A stretch of DNA of 64,000 bases from Prevotella sp. GTDB lineage: Bacteria > Bacteroidota > Bacteroidia > Bacteroidales > Bacteroidaceae. The stretch covers positions 1 through 64,000 of the forward strand of contig JALFSW010000087.1 of NCBI GenBank assembly GCA_022779305.1. The letters run 5' to 3'. The notes beneath the pieces were generated by a model, which did no database searches, had not been told where the DNA came from, and saw only the letters and a list, made by a program, of their open reading frames with translations. Made by a program: the position numbers and the translations under genes. This document shows positions 20,822-29,271 of this stretch, in pieces. The first letter of the stretch is position 1, and every line of letters begins with the position of its first letter.

Positions 20822-22168
20822 TTAAACACCCGTATAGTTTTGTGGCGTAATGTTGCGCAGCTCTTCTTTCACTGCCTCGCTCACGTTGAGCGTCTCGATG
20901 AACGCCTTAATGGTCTCAGCCGTCATCTTTTCGTTTGTCCTCGTGAGTGCTTTCAATGCTTCGTAGGGGTTGGGATAGGCTTCGCGGCGCAGTATGGTTT
21001 GTATGGCTTCAGCCACAACAGCCCACGTATTTTCCAAATCTTCGTTCAGTCGTTCTGCATTGAGAATGAGCTTGCGAAGTCCTTTTAATGTACTCTGAAT
21101 GGCGATGAGCCCATGTGCAAAAGGAACACCCACGTTTCGCAGCACTGTTGAGTCGGTAAGGTCGCGCTGCAAACGACTGACAGGAAGCTTTTGTGCCAAA
21201 AATTGCAACACTGCGTTTGCCATTCCCAAGTTGCCTTCGCTATTTTCAAAGTCTATGGGGTTCACTTTATGGGGCATTGCACTCGACCCAACTTCGCCCG
21301 CTTTGATTTTCTGTTTGAAATAGTCCATTGAGATATAAGCCCAAAAATCGCGATCCAAGTCAATGATAATTGTGTGAATGCGGCGCATTGCATCAAAAAT
21401 GCTTCCCAAATGGTCGTAATTGCTGATCTGGGTTGTGAATTGTTCACGTTCTAATCCCAATTTCTGGCTCACGAATTGATTGCCGAATGCTTTCCATTCA
21501 AGGGTTGGATAGGCAACGTGGTGTGCATTGAAATTACCTGTAGCACCTCCGAATTTTGCTGTGATTTTTGCATTTTTCAGGCTCTCTAATTGCTCTTCCA
21601 AACGATAAGCGAATACTTTCACTTCCTTGCCTAATCGTGTAGGAGATGCAGGTTGTCCATGAGTTTTTGCCAACATGGGAACGTCTTTCCACTCTTCGGC
21701 ATAGACATTCAGTTGTGCAATGAGTTCTTCAACTTGCGGACAATACACATCTCGGAGTGCATCAAGAATGGATAATGGCACACTCGTGTTGTTGATGTCC
21801 TGCGAAGTCAATCCAAAATGGATAAACTCTTTGTAGGCATCCAAGCCACCTATTCTGTCAAAGGCTTCTTTGATGAAGTATTCCACGGCTTTGACATCAT
21901 GGTTGGTTACTTTTTCAATGTCTTTCACGCGTTGCGCTTCTTCTTCTCCCATGTTTTCGTAAATCTTTCGCAAGGTTGGAAAAAGATGATGATCAAAGTT
22001 TGCCAATTGTGGCAAAGGGAGTTCGCATAAGGCAATGAAATATTCTATTTCAACTCTCACACGATATTTTATCAGCGCAAATTCTGAAAAATAACTCGAT
22101 AGACCCTCGGTTTTGCTTCTATAGCGGCCATCAACTGGCGACAAAGCTGTTAGTACATTAAGTATCAT
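20822..22168 (-). CDS. purB: Adenylosuccinate lyase
   Basis: MILNVLTALSPVDGRYRSKTEGLSSYFSE; GEVGSSAMPHKVNPIDFENSEGN signature; the tracked ORF to 22267 uses TTG inside a repeat. Confidence 0.95.
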   Translation of the reverse strand: MILNVLTALSPVDGRYRSKTEGLSSYFSEFALIKYRVRVEIEYFIALCELPLPQLANFDHHLFPTLRKIYENMGEEEAQRVKDIEKVTNHDVKAVEYFIKEAFDRIGGLDAYKEFIHFGLTSQDINNTSVPLSILDALRDVYCPQVEELIAQLNVYAEEWKDVPMLAKTHGQPASPTRLGKEVKVFAYRLEEQLESLKNAKITAKFGGATGNFNAHHVAYPTLEWKAFGNQFVSQKLGLEREQFTTQISNYDHLGSIFDAMRRIHTIIIDLDRDFWAYISMDYFKQKIKAGEVGSSAMPHKVNPIDFENSEGNLGMANAVLQFLAQKLPVSRLQRDLTDSTVLRNVGVPFAHGLIAIQSTLKGLRKLILNAERLNEDLENTWAVVAEAIQTILRREAYPNPYEALKALTRTNEKMTAETIKAFIETLNVSEAVKEELRNITPQNYTGV

Positions 22169-22172
22169 AACT

Positions 22173-22354
22173 CGTTCAATTTCATTTAGTCGTTTTTTTC
22201 GCCATGGCAATGTAAAAACTTCGTGCCTCGTTTTCCGCTGCTCATTTGGCTTAACAAAAACGTTCAACTTCGTTTAGTCGTTTTTTCGCCATGGCAATGT
22301 AAAAACTTCGTGCCTCGTTTTTCCGCTGCTCATTTGGCTTGACAAAAACGTTCA
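22173..22354 (-). repeat. Tandem pair of 88-bp leader elements (family A)
   Basis: CGTTCA at 22173, 22261 and 22349 gives an exact 88-bp period; two near-identical units in the purB 5' leader. Confidence 0.88.
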
Positions 22355-22366
22355 TATATGGTTTTG

Positions 22367-22374
22367 CAAAAATA
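22367..22374 (-). promoter_or_regulatory. -7 element (TATTTTTG on minus strand) for purB
   Basis: TAnnTTTG on the minus strand just upstream of the repeat pair. Confidence 0.45.
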
Positions 22375-22513
22375 AGAATTTTAATTTGAAATACCGCAAA
22401 TAAAACAAAGAATATTTCAAAAACAATTTAAAAAAAGTTTGCTTGTTACAAAAAAATCCTCACAGCAAAGACTATGAGAATTTTAACTTTTATAATCTAA
22501 TATTATGAAAACG

Positions 22514-22588
22514 TGGGCGTTGACGGATTCGAACCGCCGACCCTCTGCTTGTAAGGCAGATGCTCTAAACCAGCTGAGCTAAACGCCC
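22514..22588 (-). tRNA. tRNA-Val (anticodon TAC)
   Basis: GGGCGTTTAGCTCAGCTGGTTTAGAGCATCTGCCTTACAAGCAGAGGGTCGGCGGTTCGAATCCGTCAACGCCCA; cloverleaf consistent; CCA not encoded. Confidence 0.95.
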
Positions 22589-22675
22589 GATGTTGTTGAT
22601 TTGATGGTGATGTTTTTTAATGATAGGCTTTTCAAAACTCACCCTCCCCTCTTTTTGCTGTATTGGTTTCTTTCG

Positions 22676-22750
22676 TGGGCGTTGACGGATTCGAACCGCC
22701 GACCCTCTGCTTGTAAGGCAGATGCTCTAAACCAGCTGAGCTAAACGCCC
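22676..22750 (-). tRNA. tRNA-Val (anticodon TAC), second identical copy
   Basis: Identical 75-nt sequence to 22514..22588. Confidence 0.95.
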
Positions 22751-23029
22751 GAAAACCTTTAAGCGAGTGCAAAGTTACAGATAAAAAATGAATCTTCCAA
22801 ATTTTCGGTCATATTTCATCAAAAAAAATGTTTTCATGAGACAGAGCAAAATGCTGTGTTGGCTTTTCTATGGGTGTTTTGAGGCAAAAGAACATGTGTT
22901 TTTGAGCTTCTTTCATAGTTGCTTTTCACATATACAACGATCAAAAAATAGATGTTTTTTAAAGCTGAACTTAACGTTTTACAACTCACTGAAAAACAAC
23001 CGCTTAAAAAGAACTTGTTGCTATCTTTC

Positions 23030-23088
23030 AACTAAGGCTCACTTACAACGCAACTGAGGCTCACTTGTCTTGCAAATGAGCCTCAGTT
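23030..23088. repeat. 22-bp-period dyad array (family C), 3 units
   Basis: Units at 23030, 23052, 23074: AACTAAGGCTCACTT, AACTGAGGCTCACTT, AAATGAGCCTCAGTT; possible decayed unit at 23096. Confidence 0.8.
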
Positions 23089-23133
23089 GAAAAGCAAGTA
23101 TACTTTCTCTTGCAAATCTATAAAATGAAAACA

Positions 23134-24111
23134 TTATATCAATCGTTTGAAACGGAGAATCCACCAAGTAACCCCCGACACGCAGACGGAAATGATCAAG
23201 GCAATGACAAATCCCCAAGAGTTGGTTTCCATACCATTGACAAGGTTCATACCAAACAATGACGCAATGAGTGTGGGAAACATCATGATGATCGACACAG
23301 AAGTGAGTGTACGCATCACGGTGTTCATGTTGTTGTTGATGATGCTCGAATAGGTATCCATCGTTGATTCAAGGATGTCAGAATAAATGCTTGCCGTTTC
23401 TCTTGCCTGACTCATCTCGATGTTTACGTCCTCTATAAGATCGGCATCCAATTCATCAACTTGTAGTTTGAATTTCAATTTTGCCAAGAGATTTTCATTT
23501 CCACGAATAGAGGTAACAAAATAGGTGAGCGAGTCTTGCAGGCGACTAAGCCCTATCAAACTCTCGTTATTAACTTCTTTATCAAGATTGCGTTTGGCTT
23601 TTTCTATCAAGTTGCTAATTTGCTTAAGGCGTTTCAAATACCAAACAGAAGAACTGAGAAAAAGCCGAAAAATCATGTCTACATAGTCGGTGAAACCCTC
23701 ATTTCGCTTTTGTTGATAAGAAACAAAATCGAGCATCATATTGGTTTCAAAGTTGCAAACCGTTATCGTTACATCGCGTTTATGGATGATACCCAGCGGA
23801 ACGGTGGTATAAGGTGTTCGTGAACGTATTTCTTTCACATAAGGAATGCGCAGAATGATGAGCATCCAACCATCGTCATACTCATAACGGGCACGCTCAT
23901 CAGTGTCACTAATATCGGAAAGGAAGTAATCGGGAATGTTATAGGTTTCTTCAAGTTCTTGTTGCTCTTGCTCGGTGGGGCAAGTAACCTGAATCCAACA
24001 ATTGGGTTGCCACTCTTTAATGGGGTTCAAATTTCCGTTAATGTTCCAGTATGTCTTCATTTGCCAATCTTTTAAATTGAATAAACTTAGGGGGATTGGC
24101 AAATAACACAT
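23134..24111 (-). CDS. corA: CorA-family magnesium transporter
   Basis: C-terminal TM region with MFPTLIASLFGMNLVNGMETN; likely start MKTYWNING near 24060. Confidence 0.88.
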   Translation of the reverse strand: MCYLPIPLSLFNLKDWQMKTYWNINGNLNPIKEWQPNCWIQVTCPTEQEQQELEETYNIPDYFLSDISDTDERARYEYDDGWMLIILRIPYVKEIRSRTPYTTVPLGIIHKRDVTITVCNFETNMMLDFVSYQQKRNEGFTDYVDMIFRLFLSSSVWYLKRLKQISNLIEKAKRNLDKEVNNESLIGLSRLQDSLTYFVTSIRGNENLLAKLKFKLQVDELDADLIEDVNIEMSQARETASIYSDILESTMDTYSSIINNNMNTVMRTLTSVSIIMMFPTLIASLFGMNLVNGMETNSWGFVIALIISVCVSGVTWWILRFKRLI

Positions 24112-24423
24112 CTGCCATCCTCACGAAATAAAGTTGAATCTATCCGAAAGATAATCGTCCATTGTTTTAAAAACCTTAGTTTTGCGGCTGCAAAATTAGA
24201 TAAAATAATTGGTTTCAGCAAGTAAACAAGTGTTTTTTTGAACCTTATTAGCGTTTGTACACCTTATTATATATAGTTTCTGAAAAATCTTCCCATACAA
24301 CTTTCGCGCTTTCCCAAGCCGCCAATAAGGGCAAAAACCTACACAGGAATACTTCTTTTTGCTTTTTTTCTTGCATTGGTGCATTTTTCTTGCAATATCT
24401 GCACATTATAGAAAAAATATACT

Positions 24424-24431
24424 TATATTTG
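24424..24431 (+). promoter_or_regulatory. -7 element (TATATTTG) for tnaA
   Basis: TAnnTTTG motif ~165 bp upstream of ATG 24596. Confidence 0.5.
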
Positions 24432-24467
24432 CAATATACAATCTGGAGCTAACCCAAACAAACTTGG

Positions 24468-24556
24468 AACGTTTTTGTCAAGCCAAATGAGCAACGGAAA
24501 AACGAGGAACGAAGTTTTTACATTGCCATACAAAAACGGTTAAACAAAATTTGAAA
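24468..24556 (+). repeat. Family A leader element upstream of tnaA
   Basis: AACGTTTTTGTCAAGCCAAATGAGCAACGGAAAAACGAGGAACGAAGTTTTTACATTGCCATACAAAAACGGTTAAACAAAATTTG matches the purB leader units. Confidence 0.85.
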
Positions 24557-24595
24557 AGAACAACGCAACAATATATCTAAACCAAAATTACTATT

Positions 24596-25972
24596 ATGGA
24601 AATACCATTTGCAGAATCTTGGAAAATCAAGATGATCGAGCCGATTAAAAAAAGTACAAGAGAAGAAAGAGCGCAATGGCTCAAAGAAGCGCACTACAAT
24701 GTTTTTCAATTAAAATCTGAACAAGTATATATCGACCTGCTCACCGATAGCGGTACGGGCGCAATGTCCGATCGTCAATGGGCTGAAATGATGTTGGGCG
24801 ATGAAAGCTATGCTGGCGCAACCTCATTCTATAAGTTCGAAGCGACTGTTCAAAACATTCTCGGACAAAAATACGTCATCCCTACACACCAAGGACGTGC
24901 AGCTGAGAATGTGCTTTTTTCACTCTTGGTGAAAGAAGGGCATGTTATCCCTGGCAACGCACACTTCGATACAACGAAAGGACACATTGAAAGTAGAAAG
25001 GCGCATGCCATAGACGTAACCATTGATGATGCAAAAGACACACAAAAAGAAGTTCCTTTCAAGGGAAATGTGTGTTTGGTGAAACTCGAAAAGGTTTTGA
25101 AAGAAAATCAAGGCAATGTGCCTTTCATGGTACTGACCGTTACGAATAACACCGTTGGCGGACAACCCGTGAGCATGAAGAACATCAAAGAAACATGTGC
25201 ACTCTGCCATAAATACAACGTTCCTGTGGTGATGGACTCTGCACGCTTTGCAGAAAACGCCTACTTTATTAAGACCAGAGAAGAGGGTTATGCTGACAAG
25301 AGCATCAAAGAAATCGTCAGAGAGATGTATGCCGATGTAGACGGCGCAACCATGTCAGCAAAGAAAGATGGTCTTGTGAACATGGGTGGGTTCATCGCAA
25401 CCAACAACGAAGAATGGTATGAGGGGGCAAAGATGTTCTGTATTCCTATCGAAGGCTATGTTACTTATGGAGGTATGAGCGGACGCGACCTGAACGCCTT
25501 GGCACAGGGACTCAACGAAAACACAGAGTTCGACATGTTGGAAACACGCATCCATCAAGTAAAACATTTGGCAGACAAGTTGGATGAATACGGCATACCT
25601 TATCAACGTCCTGCGGGTGGTCATGCGATTTTCGTGGATGCAAGTAAAATCCTGACCAATGTACCTAAAGAAGAGTTCCCTGCACAAACATTGACTTGCG
25701 AACTTTATTTAGAGGCTGGCATCCGTGGTGTGGAAGTGGGCTATATGCTTGCCGACCGCGACCCAGAAACAAGAGAGAACCGCTTCAATGGACTTGACCT
25801 CCTGCGCTTGGCTATTCCACGTCGCACCTATACAGACAACCACATGGACGTAGTGGCAGCTGCACTGAAGAACGTTTTCGACCGAAGAGAAGAAATCAGA
25901 CGTGGTGTTGCCATTGAATGGGAAGCTCCGCTAATGCGCCACTTCACCGTGAAACTGAAACGCTTAGGCTAA
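24596..25972 (+). CDS. tnaA: Tryptophanase (beta-eliminating lyase)
   Basis: YIDLLTDSGTGAMSDRQWAEMMLGDESYAG; PTHQGRAAEN; VVMDSARFAENAYFIK; MSAKKDGLVNMGG PLP lysine. Tyrosine phenol-lyase not formally excluded. Confidence 0.85.
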   Translation: MEIPFAESWKIKMIEPIKKSTREERAQWLKEAHYNVFQLKSEQVYIDLLTDSGTGAMSDRQWAEMMLGDESYAGATSFYKFEATVQNILGQKYVIPTHQGRAAENVLFSLLVKEGHVIPGNAHFDTTKGHIESRKAHAIDVTIDDAKDTQKEVPFKGNVCLVKLEKVLKENQGNVPFMVLTVTNNTVGGQPVSMKNIKETCALCHKYNVPVVMDSARFAENAYFIKTREEGYADKSIKEIVREMYADVDGATMSAKKDGLVNMGGFIATNNEEWYEGAKMFCIPIEGYVTYGGMSGRDLNALAQGLNENTEFDMLETRIHQVKHLADKLDEYGIPYQRPAGGHAIFVDASKILTNVPKEEFPAQTLTCELYLEAGIRGVEVGYMLADRDPETRENRFNGLDLLRLAIPRRTYTDNHMDVVAAALKNVFDRREEIRRGVAIEWEAPLMRHFTVKLKRLG

Positions 25973-25995
25973 AAAATCATCGTAGAAACGATAAA

Positions 25996-26040
25996 TGGCA
26001 AGAGGATGCATAATATATTATGCGTCCTTTTGCCACTTTG
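25996..26040 (+). terminator. Rho-independent-like hairpin after tnaA
   Basis: TGGCAAGAGGATGCATAATATATTATGCGTCCTTTTGCCA. Confidence 0.6.
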
Positions 26041-26080
26041 GATTTTAACTTGAAGATGTTGCTGATAAAGAAAACACGCT

Positions 26081-27061
26081 ATGAAAATACAAGATTTTTT
26101 TTACTTGCAGAAATCTGATAGAAAGGTGATTCTCTTTTTATTGGGGATTGCCATTGCTTGTTTCTTGTTCGTTTATTTCATTGGCGGAAAAGAAATGATT
26201 ACTGTTCAATCACCGAAAGAGAACAATGCTGCAACGGCTGAAGAACCTACGTCGTCTGAAAACAAAAACAATGCAACCTACGCTATCGATAATACGACAA
26301 CCGCTGAACTTTTCCCATTCGACCCCAATACTGCCGACAGCACAGAATTGCACCGCTTGGGTTTAGCACCTTATCAAATCAAAAACATCTATAAGTACAG
26401 AGCCAAAGGGGGAATATACCGTGCACCAGAAGATTTTGCACGCCTCTACGGACTCACACGCAAACAATACAGAGCCTTAGCCCCCTACATCGTCATTGGC
26501 GACGATTACTTACCAGCCTCAACGCTGCCACAAGTGAAAAACTATCACGAGCAGAAATTGGCAGAACGAAAAAAAGCCAAAGATGCCTACGAACGCTACA
26601 AAGCATCGGACACTTATCAGCCCTACAAAGAATATGACAGAGATACGATAAAATTCCCTATTAAAATAAAGGTAGGCGAACATATCAATCTCGCAAATGC
26701 CGATACAACAATGCTCAAGAAAGTGCCAGGAATTGGGTCGGGATTAGCAAAAGCCATCGTGGCTTATGGTAAACGATTGGGTGGCTATGTGGAAGTGGGA
26801 CAACTGAAAGAGATTGAACAATTCCCTGAAGAATCTTTGATTTATTTTGAAGTGAAAAATCCACAACCCAAGAAACTCAACATCAATCAATTGCCGGTGA
26901 ACCAACTCCGCACACATCCCTACATAAACTTCTATATGGCTCGCGAAATACAAGAATATCGCCGTCTCAAAGGCAACCTATCAAGTCTTTCGCAATTGCG
27001 ATTTTCAAAAGATTTCACACCCGAAGTAATCCGCAGACTAACGCCCTACGTAACTTTCTGA
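26081..27061 (+). CDS. Helix-hairpin-helix (ComEA-like) protein
   Basis: FDPNTADSTELHRLGLAPYQIKNIYKYRAKGG and NLANADTTMLKKVPGIGSGLAKAIVAYGKRLGGY; N-terminal TM helix. Confidence 0.82.
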   Translation: MKIQDFFYLQKSDRKVILFLLGIAIACFLFVYFIGGKEMITVQSPKENNAATAEEPTSSENKNNATYAIDNTTTAELFPFDPNTADSTELHRLGLAPYQIKNIYKYRAKGGIYRAPEDFARLYGLTRKQYRALAPYIVIGDDYLPASTLPQVKNYHEQKLAERKKAKDAYERYKASDTYQPYKEYDRDTIKFPIKIKVGEHINLANADTTMLKKVPGIGSGLAKAIVAYGKRLGGYVEVGQLKEIEQFPEESLIYFEVKNPQPKKLNINQLPVNQLRTHPYINFYMAREIQEYRRLKGNLSSLSQLRFSKDFTPEVIRRLTPYVTF

Positions 27062-27136
27062 AGCTATATCTTAATTATAGAAAAAGAAAATCTATCAATG
27101 AAACGGCATATTCTTCTTTTTCACCGAAGAATTTAT

Positions 27137-27144
27137 TATCTTTG
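27137..27144 (+). promoter_or_regulatory. -7 element (TATCTTTG)
   Basis: TAnnTTTG motif upstream of dnaG. Confidence 0.5.
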
Positions 27145-27251
27145 CAAGAGAGAATTTCTATCATTCAGCACATCCACTGGTATGTTTGTCCTTTGCCAAG
27201 ATTATTATTTCCACCAATCACAAAGGCTTCATAACCACAAATCATAAGACA

Positions 27252-29198
27252 ATGATCGACAGACCGACAGTAGACAAAATATTAGATGCAGCAAACATCG
27301 TAGATGTTATTTCCGAATTTGTTTCGCTCCGAAAGTCAGGCACAAGTTTCAAAGGCTTATGCCCATTCCACGATGACCGCACACCATCGTTCTCGGTTAG
27401 TCCTGTCAAAGGGGTTTATAAATGTTTTTCATGTGGAGAAGCGGGCAATGTAGTGAACTTCATCATGAAGCACGAACAAGTAACCTATCCCGAAGCATTA
27501 AAATGGATTGCAAAAAAATACAACATAGAGGTAAAGGAACGCGAACTCAGCGAAGAAGAAAAACAAGCAGAAAGCGAGCGCGAATCAATGTTTCTTGTAA
27601 ATGAGTGGACAGCCAAGTATTTCCAAAACATTTTGAAAAACCATCCAGACGGACGGGCAATAGGACTTCAATATTTCAGAAGCAGAGGGGTCAGAGATGA
27701 TATCATAGAGAAATTCCAGTTGGGCTATTGTCTGCCAGACCGTCAGGCTTTGAGCACAGAAGTCCTCAAAGCGGGTTACAAGAAAGCGTTTTTGTTGAAA
27801 ACAGGATTGTGTTACGAACGTGAGAATGGTGAACTTATCGACCGTTTCCATGGTCGTGTCGTTTTTCCGTGGATAGGCGTGAGTGGAAAAGTAACGGGCT
27901 TTGGTGGCAGATTGTTAGACAGTAGAACAAAAGGCGTAAGCCAAAAGTATGTCAATTCACCAGATAGCGAAATCTATCACAAAGACAAAGAACTCTATGG
28001 CATATTCCAAGCCAAGAAAGCCATAGCCAAGTTAGACCTTGTTTATATGGTGGAGGGCTACACGGATGTTATAGCTATGCACCAATGTGGCATAGAAAAC
28101 GTGGTTGCGAATAGCGGAACCGCCCTTTCACTGTACCAAATAAAAATCTTGCGCAGGTTCACGTCGAACATTGTTTTGCTTTACGATGGCGATGACGCAG
28201 GAAAACACGCTGCCTTGCGTGGTACGGACATGTTGCTTGCAGAGGGCATGAACGTGAAGGTGTTGCTCCTTCCCGAAGGAAAAGACCCCGACGAAATGGC
28301 ACGTCAGTTTTCAGCAGAAGACTTCCGTCGCTATATCGAAGCTGAACAGACCGACTTTATTGTCTTTAAAATTAACCTTTTGTTGCAAGGCGTAACCGAC
28401 CCTGTGAAGCGTTCTGGAGCGGTGAGTTCGATAACGCAAAGCATTGCCGTCATCAAAGACCCCATTCTGCGCGACACCTATCTTCGAGAGTGTGCACACC
28501 GTACGAAAGTAAAGGAGTCGACACTCATCGCACAGATGAACAAATACATCTATAAAGAACGAGAACAGCAACAAAAAGAACAACAACACAGTCCTACTGC
28601 TACACCAGAACAAACTGAAAGCACACAAGTGATGCCCAGCCGTTCGTTCACTACGTCTGGAACAACATCCAAAGTGGAAACATTCCTCGTTCAGTGTATC
28701 ATCAGAGATGGCGAAAAAACGCTCTTTGAAAACATAAAGAACGAAGAAACAGGTGAGGACATCCGTTTAAACGTGGCACAATACATAGCCTACGACCTCG
28801 GGTTAGACAATCTTAGCTTTGCCAATCCACTATCCATACAAATCCTTAGTGAAGCCATCGCACACAGCGAAGATCCTGATTTCAAAGCAGAAGACTATTT
28901 CACACACCATTCCGACCAACACATCGCAAGGATTGCAGCACAATTGAGCATCGATCCTTATCAACTTTCGGAAAGCGTGCAGCACAAGGAACGCCAGAGC
29001 GAATTGAAGGAGCGGGTGATTCACCTCATTCTCGACTTCCGAAAGGAATACATCGAACAACATCTTAAAGCACTTCAAGATGCGTTGCAAACCGAAAAAG
29101 AAATGGAAAAGATAATGGACATCATGGCTGAAATAAAAAAAACGCAAGAAATGCGAAACATTCTTGCAAAGAAATTAGGCACCGACATCTTTGGCTAA
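27252..29198 (+). CDS. dnaG: DNA primase
   Basis: CPFHDDRTPSFSVSPVKGVYKCFSCGEAGNVVNFIM zinc finger; VEGYTDVIAMHQCGIENVVANSGTAL TOPRIM. Start chosen at MIDRPTVDKI. Confidence 0.96.
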   Translation: MIDRPTVDKILDAANIVDVISEFVSLRKSGTSFKGLCPFHDDRTPSFSVSPVKGVYKCFSCGEAGNVVNFIMKHEQVTYPEALKWIAKKYNIEVKERELSEEEKQAESERESMFLVNEWTAKYFQNILKNHPDGRAIGLQYFRSRGVRDDIIEKFQLGYCLPDRQALSTEVLKAGYKKAFLLKTGLCYERENGELIDRFHGRVVFPWIGVSGKVTGFGGRLLDSRTKGVSQKYVNSPDSEIYHKDKELYGIFQAKKAIAKLDLVYMVEGYTDVIAMHQCGIENVVANSGTALSLYQIKILRRFTSNIVLLYDGDDAGKHAALRGTDMLLAEGMNVKVLLLPEGKDPDEMARQFSAEDFRRYIEAEQTDFIVFKINLLLQGVTDPVKRSGAVSSITQSIAVIKDPILRDTYLRECAHRTKVKESTLIAQMNKYIYKEREQQQKEQQHSPTATPEQTESTQVMPSRSFTTSGTTSKVETFLVQCIIRDGEKTLFENIKNEETGEDIRLNVAQYIAYDLGLDNLSFANPLSIQILSEAIAHSEDPDFKAEDYFTHHSDQHIARIAAQLSIDPYQLSESVQHKERQSELKERVIHLILDFRKEYIEQHLKALQDALQTEKEMEKIMDIMAEIKKTQEMRNILAKKLGTDIFG

Positions 29199-29271
29199 AT
29201 GCTTCATGGGCTGTGCAAGCAAAGTTCAGTAAACCCACAAATACAAGCATAAAACAAACTCTACAAGACTA

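Noticed and set aside
22514-22750. Two identical tRNA-Val genes as an att site or integration remnant
   Set aside because: No integrase or foreign gene block is adjacent; simple tRNA duplication is sufficient.
24487-24543. Possible TnaC-like leader peptide MSNGKTRNEVFTLPYKNG upstream of tnaA
   Set aside because: It contains no Trp. The equivalent frame in the 40 kb copy is shifted by an indel, so peptide conservation is not supported.
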